Source: Bhargavaea beijingensis (GTDB taxonomy: Bacteria; Bacillota; Bacilli; Bacillales_A; Planococcaceae). From it: 64,000 nucleotides of DNA. This document shows positions 49,842 to 58,697 of this stretch, piece by piece (position 1 is the first letter of the stretch; each line of letters opens with the position of its first letter). The position numbers were made by a program, and so were the translations under genes. The stretch spans positions 265,899 to 329,898 of the forward strand of contig NZ_FNAR01000001.1 in NCBI RefSeq assembly GCF_900101985.1, read 5' to 3'. Below the pieces are notes generated by a model. The model saw only the letters and a program-made list of their open reading frames with translations. It was not told the origin of the DNA and did no database searches.

Positions 49842-52400
49842 ATGGAGAGGTTTCCGGAGATGATGAAGTTCTGTCATCCGTGGCGATCTTATCAGAAAGA
49901 GGTGCTGTCGGAGCTTGACCGGCACCTGGAAAATGGGCATCTCCATCTGGTCGCGCCGCCGGGTTCGGGGAAGACGGTGCTGGGGCTGGAGGTGATGCGT
50001 CGGATCGGAAGGCGGACGCTGATTGTCGCACCGACGATTGCGCTCCGGGAGCAGTGGGCGGACCGGCTCACCGAACTGTTCCTGGAGGGGGTGCGGCCGG
50101 ACTGGCTGTCGTCCGATCTTTCATCGCCAGGATTTGTGACGGTGACCACGTACCAGTCGCTTCACGCGCTGTTCAAGTCCGGCGGGGAAGGGCGGCTGCT
50201 TGCCGAAGGTTTCGGTGCGATCGTTCTGGACGAAGCGCATCACCTGCGGACTTCCTGGTGGAAGACGATGATGGACATCAAGGAAGGGCTGGAGAACCCG
50301 GCTGTTGTCGCGCTGACCGCGACGCCACCGTACGACGAGTCACCTGCCGGCTGGCAGCGGTACGTTTCGCTGTGCGGACCGATCGATCTCGAAATCCCAG
50401 TCGCCTCGCTCGTGAAGGCGGGCGACTTGTGTCCGCACCAGGATTATATCCGCTTCACGGTTCCGTCGGCCGAAGAGCTCTCGGAGATTTTGGCGTTCCG
50501 GGAACGGACGGATGAATTCCTGGATGAGCTGCGGGAAGACGGGGAATTCGTTCGCTATCTCGAGCAGCACCGGTGGATTGCTGAGACGGAGGCCCATGTT
50601 GAGGAGATTCTCGGGTTGTCGGCCGTGTTTTCGGCGATGCTGATGGTATTGAAGGAAAGTGGTTCAGAGGCGTACCGGGAGGCGCTGCCGCTGATCGGCA
50701 TGCCGGAGGAGACGATGCCGGCGCTTGACCGGAATTGGATGGAGGAACTGCTGACGGGGATGTTGTTCCGGTTGGGGGATGACGAGGAAGAAACGGTCAA
50801 ACAACTGCGGAAGATGCTGTCACGGATTGGGGCCATCCACCGGCGCTCCGTTTACCTGACGTCCACGCCGGCGATCAGCCGCGCGCTTGTCCAGAGCCAA
50901 TCGAAACTCAAGGCCGTTGCGGAAACCGTCCGTCTTGAAAAAGAGATCTTGGGTGACCGGCTGCGCATGGTCATCCTGACCGATTACATACGGGCGGATG
51001 ACATGCCGACAGCGCCCGGCGATGAACAGCCGCTGACCCGGATCGGCGCGGTGCCGGTGTTCGAGATGCTGCGGCGGACGCTGGGCGACCGGGTGAAGCC
51101 GGCCATTCTCACGGGCTCGATTGCGGTCGTACCGGCAACAGCCGCGTCAAGGCTGGAAGGGGCGGTTCCGCTCCCGCATGATCCGTCGTTCGTAAGGATC
51201 CCGGTGAATGATGCGAACCGGCAGGGGATGGTCGCCGCGGTAACGGCACTGCTTGAAAAAGGGGAAATCGATGTGCTGACCGGGACGGCGGCGCTTCTCG
51301 GCGAGGGCTGGGACGCACCGTGTGTGAACTCGCTCATCATGGCGTCGTACGTCGGTTCATATATGCTGTCCAATCAGATGCGCGGGCGGGCGATCCGCAG
51401 AAATCCGGGAGATCCGGACAAGACGGCATCAATCTGGCATCTCGTCACCGTCGACCGTGACGCGGAAGACGGCGGCGATGACTGGCGGTCGCTCGTCCGC
51501 CGGTTCCGCTCGCTTGCGGGGCCTGGGACGGGGCGGGATGTAATCGAGACCGGCATCGGCAGGCTCGCTGTCGGGGAGCCGCCGTTTTCAATGGAAGAGA
51601 TCGACCGGCTCAATACGGAAATGGAACGCCGGGCCCGTTCGCGGGAAACGCTCCGGGAGCGCTGGATGCTGGCAGTTGATTCCGGCAGCTGGATGGTGGA
51701 GGAAGCGGTTCTGCCGCGCCGCTCCGTTCCGAGGCCGTTTTATCTCGACAACACGCTGAAGGGCCTTTTGTATGTCGCGGGATTCACTGCGGCCGGGGCG
51801 GCGTGGGACGCGGGCGGCTGGATCCGCCAGCTGACCGACACGCCGTTCGGTGAATCCACACTCTGGGGCGGGCTTGCGGGACTTGCGGTTGCCGCGCCCT
51901 CATTCTGGCGCGCGGGCCGGCTGTACGTTAGGCATCCGTCTGTCGAGTCGAGCCTGAAGGAGATTGCGGAAGCGCTCTATGCCGCGATGCTCCGGGGCGG
52001 GATGCTTGCCGGGCCGGCGGAAGAGGGGGCGATCCGGGTCACCGATGACGGGCAGGGCTATTACACATGCTGGCTTTCCGCCGGCACGACCCATGAAAAG
52101 ACCCGGTTCATGAACGCGCTTGCGGAACTGCTCGGCCCGATCGGGAACCCGCGCTACCTGATTGTCAGGCGCTCCCGCGGTTTCGGAAAGCGGTTAGATA
52201 TTCATGCCGTGCCGGAGGAACTCGGGCGAAAAAAGGAGACCGCGGAAATCTTTCTGGAAGAATGGAAAAAGCGCGTCGGCCGGGCCGAGCTGATCTATAC
52301 AAGGACGCCGGAAGGCAGGAGGCAACTGCTTGAAGCCAGAATGCGCGCGCTGTCCGCTGCATTCATCCCGGAACCCGAGCGCATCAGCGGCTGGCGCTAA
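49842..52400 (+). CDS. large DEAD/DEAH superfamily 2 helicase with hydrophobic C-terminal segment
   Basis: An 852-residue SF2 protein: Q-like region PWRSYQKEVL, Walker A APPGSGKT (residues 38-45), Walker B LDEAHH, motif III TATPP, motif V GTAALLGEGWDAP and motif VI QMRGRAIRR. The C-terminal third has two hydrophobic stretches, GLLYVAGFTAAGAAW and LWGGLAGLAVAAPSFW (about residues 640-690), that could be membrane helices, an unusual feature for a helicase. I start at ATG 49842 behind GGGAGGAGG. G+C is as in the core genome. The DnaA-box-rich repeat copy 2 begins two bases after its stop. Confidence 0.85.
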   Translation: MERFPEMMKFCHPWRSYQKEVLSELDRHLENGHLHLVAPPGSGKTVLGLEVMRRIGRRTLIVAPTIALREQWADRLTELFLEGVRPDWLSSDLSSPGFVTVTTYQSLHALFKSGGEGRLLAEGFGAIVLDEAHHLRTSWWKTMMDIKEGLENPAVVALTATPPYDESPAGWQRYVSLCGPIDLEIPVASLVKAGDLCPHQDYIRFTVPSAEELSEILAFRERTDEFLDELREDGEFVRYLEQHRWIAETEAHVEEILGLSAVFSAMLMVLKESGSEAYREALPLIGMPEETMPALDRNWMEELLTGMLFRLGDDEEETVKQLRKMLSRIGAIHRRSVYLTSTPAISRALVQSQSKLKAVAETVRLEKEILGDRLRMVILTDYIRADDMPTAPGDEQPLTRIGAVPVFEMLRRTLGDRVKPAILTGSIAVVPATAASRLEGAVPLPHDPSFVRIPVNDANRQGMVAAVTALLEKGEIDVLTGTAALLGEGWDAPCVNSLIMASYVGSYMLSNQMRGRAIRRNPGDPDKTASIWHLVTVDRDAEDGGDDWRSLVRRFRSLAGPGTGRDVIETGIGRLAVGEPPFSMEEIDRLNTEMERRARSRETLRERWMLAVDSGSWMVEEAVLPRRSVPRPFYLDNTLKGLLYVAGFTAAGAAWDAGGWIRQLTDTPFGESTLWGGLAGLAVAAPSFWRAGRLYVRHPSVESSLKEIAEALYAAMLRGGMLAGPAEEGAIRVTDDGQGYYTCWLSAGTTHEKTRFMNALAELLGPIGNPRYLIVRRSRGFGKRLDIHAVPEELGRKKETAEIFLEEWKKRVGRAELIYTRTPEGRRQLLEARMRALSAAFIPEPERISGWR

Positions 52401-52401
52401 A

Positions 52402-52549
52402 GTTATCCACGGATGGCCGGGAGCCTGCATAACCCGAATCACCGGCTTATCCCCGTCCTCCACAGAAAAGTCGGATTTTTACACGGGAATCCGGGGATAA
52501 CCCGGTTATCCACAGGCTGTTTCGTGAAGTCGCCAAGAGTTCTCCACCA
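52402..52549. repeat. DnaA-box-rich direct repeat, copy 2
   Basis: Contains a perfect DnaA box TTATCCACA at 52506-52514 plus GTTATCCACGG, CTTATCCCCG and GGGGATAACC. GGATAACC-C-GGTTATCC is a perfect 17-bp palindrome. The region from CTTATCCCC to TTCTCCAC aligns with 46580-46729 in order and orientation. Confidence 0.78.
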
Positions 52550-52550
52550 C

Positions 52551-52584
52551 AAAGACGCCGAGGCCAACTGGCCCGGCGTCTTTG
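52551..52584. terminator. terminator, copy 1 of a pair flanking the acetyltransferase
   Basis: AAAGACGCCG-A-GGCC and GGCC-CGGCGTCTTT around AACT. The core GCCGAGGCCAACTGGCCCGG recurs with one change at 53313-53349. Confidence 0.88.
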
Positions 52585-52747
52585 TTCAAATCACCAGCAA
52601 CACTATCTGTTGCAGTTAGGGGATGAACCAATCATCTATGACCTAGAAGGGAACCGACTGCATTCGCTGAATACAACAATGACACGACCTAAAAAAATAC
52701 AAAAGAGAGTCGCCATCACCAATTACATATTTGAGGGGGTAATCAAG

Positions 52748-53293
52748 TTGTTCATACATAAGATAAACGAGGACCTATCGTTAAAACTAATAGATTTAAG
52801 AGATAGCGAAAGCGTATTTGAGTTAACAGACAGGTCAAGAGGCCATTTGAGAAAATGGCTGCCTTGGTTGGACTTTAATACAAAAATCGAAGATACCACA
52901 GAATTTATAAAAGGATGTTTAAAGGGTTTTGCTGAAAACAAGAGCTTGATTTCTGTCATTTTGTTTAAGGGGAAAATTGTTGGAGTTGCCGGCTACAATG
53001 ACATCAATTGGGCAAATAAAACTGCATATATCGGGTACTGGCTGGGAGAAGGATTTCAGGGACATGGAATCATGACCGAGGTGGCTAAGGCATTGACCGA
53101 TTATGCTTTTGATGAATTGGGCCTAAATAAGGTTGAAATAAGAGTTGCTGTCGGCAATAAGAAAAGCAGGGCGATCCCTGAGAGATTGAACTATGTAAAT
53201 GAAGGATGCATTAGACAAGCGGAGTGGTTATATGACCATTATGTAGATCATATTGTATATGGAGTTTTGGCTGACGAATGGAAGGGGAAATAG
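52748..53293 (+). CDS. RimJ/RimL-type GNAT acetyltransferase (YdaF-like)
   Basis: A 181-residue acetyltransferase similar to B. subtilis YdaF: AYIGYWLGEGFQGHGIMTEV for acetyl-CoA binding and KVEIRVAVGNKKSRAIPERL. The family acetylates N-termini of proteins or antibiotics. TTG start eight bases after GAGGGGG. The gene is markedly AT-rich. The 46 in-frame codons upstream (with DEPIIYDLEGNRLHSL) may be a fragment of another gene. The unit sits between two nearly identical terminators, suggesting acquisition. Confidence 0.85.
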   Translation: MFIHKINEDLSLKLIDLRDSESVFELTDRSRGHLRKWLPWLDFNTKIEDTTEFIKGCLKGFAENKSLISVILFKGKIVGVAGYNDINWANKTAYIGYWLGEGFQGHGIMTEVAKALTDYAFDELGLNKVEIRVAVGNKKSRAIPERLNYVNEGCIRQAEWLYDHYVDHIVYGVLADEWKGK

Positions 53294-53312
53294 GTACTTC
53301 AAACGGGTGTAC

Positions 53313-53349
53313 AAAAATACGCCGAGGCTAACTGGCCCGGCGTATTTTT
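53313..53349. terminator. terminator, copy 2 of a pair flanking the acetyltransferase
   Basis: AAAAATACGCCG-A-GGCT and GGCC-CGGCGTATTTTT around AACT. The outer stem differs from copy 1 by compensating changes (G-C to T-A), while the core and loop are conserved. Confidence 0.88.
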
Positions 53350-54062
53350 CATGCCAACAGCAGCGCATCCAAGTCAAGAATCTCTATCTCTTTTTGCCCA
53401 TTTTGCCGGATCCACCCGGCATCTTCGAACTCCGCGAACTTGCGGCTGATTGTCTCGGGCGTCGTGCCGAGATGCGATGCCAGGTCCTTCCTCGTCATCG
53501 GCAGCCTGATGGTCGGGGAGTTCAGCCGATCCGACAGTTCGGCAAGATACATGGCGATCCGGGTGTCGGCGGGTTCCGTGGCGAAGCTCGCCGCCTGCTT
53601 TTCGGAGTGGCCGAGCCGGCGGGCGAACTCATCCATGATGCGGAGCGAGATGGTCGGGTATTTCATGAGGAAAGACTGCAGGTCTTTCCGTCCGAGTGTG
53701 CAAAGCTCCGTGTTTTCAAGCGCCTCCGCATAGGCGTCATGGACCGTTTCATTAAAGACGGCGAGTTCTCCGGTAAAGTCGCCGGGTCCGAGGAGCCGGA
53801 CCAGCTGCTCCTTGCCGTTGTCCGACAGGCGGCAGATTTTCACCCGTCCTTTATGGACTATATACAGCCGGTCGGATGTATCGCCTGCCGAGTAGATCGT
53901 CTCTCCGCGCTTTACCTGCCTGGGTACGACCGTCCGGACGATTTCCCGGAGCTCCGCCTCATCAAGGTGATTAAAGATCGGCACGATTGAGATGCACATG
54001 TCATGCGCATGGTCTGATTCGGCGTGCGCGCAGGAGGCGCACTGCATCGGTTCCTGTTCCAT
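53349..54062 (-). CDS. Crp/Fnr-family regulator with N-terminal cysteines
   Basis: A 237-residue regulator: cyclic-nucleotide-like sensor domain (IYSAGDTSDRLYIVHKGRVK) and a C-terminal winged helix (MTRKDLASHLGTTPETISRK). Cys8, Cys11 and Cys23 at the N-terminus and Cys121 in the sensor domain resemble the four iron-sulfur ligands of E. coli-type FNR. So it may sense oxygen or nitric oxide. It lies next to the metal ATPase, a possible target. The spacer to that gene holds a 21-bp array. Confidence 0.85.
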   Translation of the reverse strand: MEQEPMQCASCAHAESDHAHDMCISIVPIFNHLDEAELREIVRTVVPRQVKRGETIYSAGDTSDRLYIVHKGRVKICRLSDNGKEQLVRLLGPGDFTGELAVFNETVHDAYAEALENTELCTLGRKDLQSFLMKYPTISLRIMDEFARRLGHSEKQAASFATEPADTRIAMYLAELSDRLNSPTIRLPMTRKDLASHLGTTPETISRKFAEFEDAGWIRQNGQKEIEILDLDALLLA

Positions 54063-54082
54063 CCCGCTCCGCTCCTTTCCCT

Positions 54083-54166
54083 AATTTCGTCATTCGAGCC
54101 GTCAATTTCGTCATTCGGACGACCGATCTCGTCATTCCCGCCGGTAATCTCGTCATTCACACAAAT
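54083..54166. repeat. 21-bp phased repeat array, word TTTCGTCATTC
   Basis: TCGTCATTC starts at 54087, 54108, 54129 and 54150, exactly 21 bp apart. Words are ATTTCGTCATTC (twice) and ATCTCGTCATTC (twice). Same word as at 5641 and the reverse complement of 12726. Confidence 0.9.
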
Positions 54167-54178
54167 GCCCCGTCTATT

Positions 54179-56089
54179 TCACTCCACCACAGCCGGCTGT
54201 GGTCCGAACGGTTCCACGCCGCCAGGCATCCGTTCCTTCTTACCGCCATTATACCGGACCAGCCGGATGGCGTTCAGGATGACGATCAGGACGCTGAGTT
54301 CGTGGATCAGCATGCCTGAGGCGAGGAGGATTTTTCCGAGCAGGACGCCGGCGAGCAGCAGGAACACCGTGCCGACGGCGAGCCAGGTGTTCTGTTTCAT
54401 GTTGCGGACGGTGGCTTTGGCGAGCGAGCGGGCGTGGGCGAATTGGTCAAGCCGGTCGGCCATGAGCACGACGTCCGCGGTCTCCATCGAGATGTCCGTG
54501 CCGCCGGCGCCCATCGCGATGCCGATGTCGGCGGTGGCGATGGCCGGCGCATCGTTGACCCCGTCGCCGGCCATCGCGACCCGGCGCCCGTCATCTTTCA
54601 GCTTTTTTACGAATGCGACTTTGTCTTCCGGGAGAAGTTCGGCGTGCACTTCATCCAGGCCGAGCTGTCTGCCGACGAGCGCGGCGGCATGGCGGTTGTC
54701 GCCGGTGAGCATGATGATCTGCTTGACGCCGTTGGCGCGGAAGCTCCGGATGGCGTCTTGTGCTTCGGGGCGGATGCGGTCGGCGATGGAGATCAGGCCG
54801 CGGAGCTGTCCGTCGACCGCGGCGAAGATGGCGGTGTTGCCGGCTTTCTCACGCGCAGTGGCCGCAGCTTCCGCTTCCGGTGTAACTCCGATGCCGTTTT
54901 CAGCCATCAGTTTCCTCGTGCCGGCAACGATGCGCATTCCGCCGACCGTCGCCGTGAGCCCGTGTCCCTTGATGATTTCAACTTCTTCCGGCTGTTCCAA
55001 TCCGACCATGCCACGGTTCCCGGCTTCTTCCACGATCGTGCGTCCCAAGTGGTGCTCCGAGGCGGTTTCCGCGGCAGCAATCATCCGCAGCAGTTTGTCC
55101 GCATCCCCGCCAAATGCATCAATCGCCGTCACTTCAGGCCGGCCTTTTGTAAGCGTGCCGGTTTTGTCGAACACGACCGTATCGATCTTCGCGAGGGATT
55201 CCACCGATTCGCCGCCTTTGAACAGCACGCCGTTTTTCGCGCCGTTGCCGATGCCGGCGACAATCGAGACTGGGGCCGAGATGACAAGCGCCCCCGGGCA
55301 GGCGATGACAAGGAAGGTGAGCGTCAGTTCGATGTTTTGTGTGAGCAGATAGACGATGACCGACAAAACGACGATTCCCGGCGTGTAGATGTTCGCGAAT
55401 TTCTCCAGGAACTGCTGGGTCTTCGTTTTCGACTCCTGCGCTTCTTCGACCAGTTCGATGATGCGTGCGAATGTCGTGTCGTCGCCTGTCTTCTCGGCGA
55501 TGACTTCCAGGTAGCCGCTGTCGACGATCGTGCCGCTAAAAACAGCGTCGCCGTCCGCTTTGGAAGCGGGTACCGACTCTCCTGTGATCGCCGCTTCGTT
55601 CAGGTGCGCCCGTCCGCCGGCAACCCGTCCGTCGACCGGCACTTTGCCGCCCGTACGGACAAGGACCCGGTCGCCCGCTTCAACCTCGTCTGCGGGGATG
55701 ACCATTTCGCGTCCGTCCCGCACGACGGTCGCTTCCTGCGGCGCCATGTCGACGAGGTCTTTCAGCGACTTGCGTGTTTTCTCAAGTGTCCGGGCTTCCA
55801 GGTAGGCGCCGAACAGGAAAAGGAACGTGACGGCCGCCGACTCGACGTATTCGCCGATGAACAGCGCCCCGGCCACGGCGATCGTGACGAGCAGCTCGAT
55901 GCTGAAGGCCTTCATGCGGAGGGCCTGGAACGCCTTCAGGGCGATCGGGGCGCCGGCGATGACGGTGGAGAGGATGAGCGTAGAGGACCTGAGTTCCTGC
56001 AGGCCGGTCAGGTGGAAGAGGATGGCCAGGACCAGGAGGCCGCCGGTGACGGCCGTGATCCATGCCTTTTGCTTGCCTGTCATGTTCAT
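54179..56089 (-). CDS. P1B-type heavy-metal-translocating ATPase
   Basis: A 636-residue ATPase. The phosphorylation site DKTGTLTKGRP has Asp308, the A-domain has TGES, and the hinge is MAGDGVNDAPA. The membrane metal site is Cys264-Pro-Gly (ACPGALVISAPVS) rather than the CPC of Cu/Cd/Zn pumps, which makes the metal uncertain. The N-terminal HMA domain is absent; instead an HMA protein is encoded 14 bases upstream. Start may be the second Met (56083), better spaced from AAAGGTG. Export of a metal ion from the cytoplasm is likely. Confidence 0.88.
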   Translation of the reverse strand: MNMTGKQKAWITAVTGGLLVLAILFHLTGLQELRSSTLILSTVIAGAPIALKAFQALRMKAFSIELLVTIAVAGALFIGEYVESAAVTFLFLFGAYLEARTLEKTRKSLKDLVDMAPQEATVVRDGREMVIPADEVEAGDRVLVRTGGKVPVDGRVAGGRAHLNEAAITGESVPASKADGDAVFSGTIVDSGYLEVIAEKTGDDTTFARIIELVEEAQESKTKTQQFLEKFANIYTPGIVVLSVIVYLLTQNIELTLTFLVIACPGALVISAPVSIVAGIGNGAKNGVLFKGGESVESLAKIDTVVFDKTGTLTKGRPEVTAIDAFGGDADKLLRMIAAAETASEHHLGRTIVEEAGNRGMVGLEQPEEVEIIKGHGLTATVGGMRIVAGTRKLMAENGIGVTPEAEAAATAREKAGNTAIFAAVDGQLRGLISIADRIRPEAQDAIRSFRANGVKQIIMLTGDNRHAAALVGRQLGLDEVHAELLPEDKVAFVKKLKDDGRRVAMAGDGVNDAPAIATADIGIAMGAGGTDISMETADVVLMADRLDQFAHARSLAKATVRNMKQNTWLAVGTVFLLLAGVLLGKILLASGMLIHELSVLIVILNAIRLVRYNGGKKERMPGGVEPFGPQPAVVE

Positions 56090-56102
56090 TCACACCTTTC
56101 TT

Positions 56103-56336
56103 TTAATGGGCACTCTGCGACATTTTCTTCGATAGGACCGGATAGCCGAGTTTTGTGACTGTGCGTTCGATTTCCTCTGCGTTGATTTTCCTTTCATCGA
56201 ATCTTGCCTTCACCTTGCCGGAGTTGAACAGCACTTTTGCCTGTTCCACACCGTCCATCTTGCCGAGCGCGCCTTCGATCTTTTTGATGCAGCTCGGGCA
56301 AGTGAGGGCTTCCATCTGCAGGACGACTTGTTTCAT
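56103..56336 (-). CDS. CopZ-like heavy-metal-associated (HMA) protein
   Basis: A 77-residue single-domain HMA protein with the metal-binding EALTCPSCIKKIEGALGKMD (CxxC) near the start. GAGGAGG precedes the ATG. It lies just before the P-type ATPase, which lacks this domain, and is probably its metallochaperone. The tail (LSKKMSQSAH) is polar. Confidence 0.9.
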   Translation of the reverse strand: MKQVVLQMEALTCPSCIKKIEGALGKMDGVEQAKVLFNSGKVKARFDERKINAEEIERTVTKLGYPVLSKKMSQSAH

Positions 56337-56493
56337 GGTGGATTCCTCCTCGGTTGTTGTTGTCTTTATTATCGGATGGATGGGTTTTTCAGACCTTGAC
56401 ACCCGTCAAGAGTGCGGATTTATTTTTCTTGACAAGCGTTTCAGTGCCGGTGAAGGGGAATACGGTAGGTAATGGACTGGGAGGGGGGTGCGG

Positions 56494-57539
56494 ATGGATA
56501 CCGAGCAGCAGCGGTTTTCGGATATGAAGCGGCGTGTCTATAAAATCGCCCTTCCGGTGCTGGCATTTTCGCTCGGGTTAAGTCAGTTTCTGACGGTCCA
56601 TGAAGGGTGGCTTCTGACGCTCAACCTCATCCTTCTGGTCGGTATGCTGTTCGCCTGGCTTCTCCTGTCGACGAAACTTCATCTCCGGGTCATTGAATGG
56701 TTCCTGCTCACCCTTGCCGTCATTTATCTGCTGGCGATGGTGATCCACGGGATTTATACGCAAATGCTGGGGCAAGGGGCTTTCTCGCTCGGTGATTTCA
56801 TCATCTGGCTGCCGCTCGTCTCCCTGCAGATGTTTCTCCTCTTTGACCGCATGCCCGCGCTGATCGCGAATCTTGTTTTATTCGCCGTCCTGCTGGTCCC
56901 GGCAATGCCGGCATTTTCGCGCCTGGAGCCGGAGCAGGCCGAGTCGCTCGTCCTGTTTTACGCGGGGATTGCGGTCTACACGAGTCTTGCTTATTTTCTT
57001 CAGCAACTGTACAGAAGGCGCGCCGAGCAAAACGCGATGCTGCGGTTTGCTTATACCGATGCGCTCACCGGGATTGCCAACAGGCACCGGATCGACAGTT
57101 GGCTGAGAAAAAAGGGTGAGCTGGGAGAGCAAACCGGACAACTGTTTTCGGTCATTTATTTTGATCTGGATCATTTCAAGGACGTCAACGATCTTTACGG
57201 CCACAAAACGGGAGACGATGTCCTTTGGCAACTGGCCCAAGTCATCCGGAAAGAATTGGGCAAGGGGGACTTGTTCGGCCGGTGGGGGGGGAGTTCATCG
57301 TCCTGACAGATACGGGCGAGGCGGAATCGTTCCTTCTTGCTGAGCGGCTGCGCAAGGTGGTGGAAGAACACGACTTCGGAATTGCAGGACGGGTGACCGC
57401 CAGCTTCGGCCTGTCCCTCAACCGTCCCGGCGACACCGGGGAATCGGTCGTGTCCCGGTCGGACGAGCGCCTGTACCTCGCCAAGCAGGCCGGAAGAAAC
57501 CGGGTGGTCGGACGCACGATGGCGAGCGGAGATCACTGA
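56494..57539 (+). pseudogene. GGDEF-domain protein frameshifted in the active-site loop
   Basis: Six membrane helices (residues about 15-170) are followed by a GGDEF domain (ALTGIANRHRIDSW; VIYFDLDHFKDVNDLYGHKT) up to FGRWGG. There the frame changes within eight G at 57284-57291; the rest (EFIVLTDTGEAESFLLAERL to QAGRNRVVGR) is in another frame. Compared with the paralogue downstream (WGGEEFIV), four bases are missing. A ninth G would restore the frame but leave GGEF without one Glu. Truncated, slippage-prone or misread; as written, no active cyclase is made. Confidence 0.75.
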
Positions 57540-57570
57540 CCCGGAGACGCCGTGGAAGGAGGAGGGGGAG

Positions 57571-58611
57571 TTGGACAGTGAACAAAAGCTGTTTGAAGAA
57601 CAGAAGCGGCATGCCTATCTGTTCATTTTGCCGGTTATTGCCGCATCACTTGTGCTGAACCTCCTGATTGCGGAAGAAATCCGTCTGGTTCAAGCCATTC
57701 ACTTTATCTTGCTTTTCTCGATTCTGGCCTGCTGGGGGCTGCTTTGGGCCCGGCTGCCGCTCGCCATCCCGGAAATCCTCATCCTTGTGGTATCGCTCAT
57801 CTATCTGCTTTCCGCAATTCTGAGCTCGCTGTTTGTCGATATGCTGGCACAGGGGGAGCCGCGGCTCGGGGATTTTATTCTTTTTCTGCCGCTTATCATT
57901 GTCCTTGTCTTTCTCATCCTTGAGAGAAAGCAGACTGTCATTGCCTGCTTCACTCTTCTCCTCCTCATGATTGCGCCGGCCATTCCGGTTTGGGGCAGTC
58001 TCACCAGCAGCCAGATCAATTCGCTGATCACGATGTATGTTAGCCTGTTCGTTTACACGTTTTTGTCTTTTTTCCTTCACATCCTCTACCGGAGAAGGGC
58101 GGAGCAGCGGGCGATTGCCCGATTCGCCTACCTGGATGCCCTCACCGGGGCGGCGAACCGCCACCGGATCGACGAATGGCTGGCGGAAAAAACGGAACAG
58201 GCCGACCGGGAGGGCACCGAGTTCTCGGTCATCCTGTTTGACATGGATCATTTTAAACGGGTGAATGACCGGCACGGGCACAAAACGGGGGATGACGTGC
58301 TGCGGCAGATGGCCGACATCGTCCGCATGCGGCTGGGAGCGGGGGAACGGTTCGGACGGTGGGGCGGCGAGGAATTCATCGTCATCACGGATGAGGAGCT
58401 GCCGGGCGCGATGGTGCTCGCGGAGCGGCTTTGCGAAGCGATCGGTTCCCGCCGTTTCGGGAAAGCCGGCAAGGTGACCGCGAGTTTCGGGGTCGCGGGC
58501 GAACTGCCGGGAGACACGCCGGAGCGGCTGCTCAACCGGGCGGATGAGCGGATGTACCACTCCAAGCGGACAGGGCGGAACCGGGTGACCGGAGAAAAGG
58601 CTGAAGGCTGA
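57571..58611 (+). CDS. membrane-bound diguanylate cyclase (GGDEF)
   Basis: A 346-residue protein: six membrane helices (about residues 15-175) and a complete GGDEF domain with DALTGAANRHRIDEW, ILFDMDHFKRVNDRHGHKTG and the active-site GRWGGEEFIVITDEE (GGEEF near 265-269). No RxxD inhibitory site precedes it. It makes cyclic di-GMP. TTG start after GGAGGAGGGGGAG. It is a tandem paralogue of the broken gene upstream, 31 bases away. Confidence 0.9.
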   Translation: MDSEQKLFEEQKRHAYLFILPVIAASLVLNLLIAEEIRLVQAIHFILLFSILACWGLLWARLPLAIPEILILVVSLIYLLSAILSSLFVDMLAQGEPRLGDFILFLPLIIVLVFLILERKQTVIACFTLLLLMIAPAIPVWGSLTSSQINSLITMYVSLFVYTFLSFFLHILYRRRAEQRAIARFAYLDALTGAANRHRIDEWLAEKTEQADREGTEFSVILFDMDHFKRVNDRHGHKTGDDVLRQMADIVRMRLGAGERFGRWGGEEFIVITDEELPGAMVLAERLCEAIGSRRFGKAGKVTASFGVAGELPGDTPERLLNRADERMYHSKRTGRNRVTGEKAEG

Positions 58612-58697
58612 AAAGGCGTAAAATATCCTGTAAGTCATTTCTTAATGTTCGTCTTTCGGTTATAATTAGATGAGATCAGCCGAAAGAGGTGGACTGT

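Noticed and set aside
54434..56158. 574-codon frame opposite the P-type ATPase
   Set aside because: Antisense shadow of a GC-rich gene; no ribosome site, no recognisable domain, and the ATPase frame is certain.
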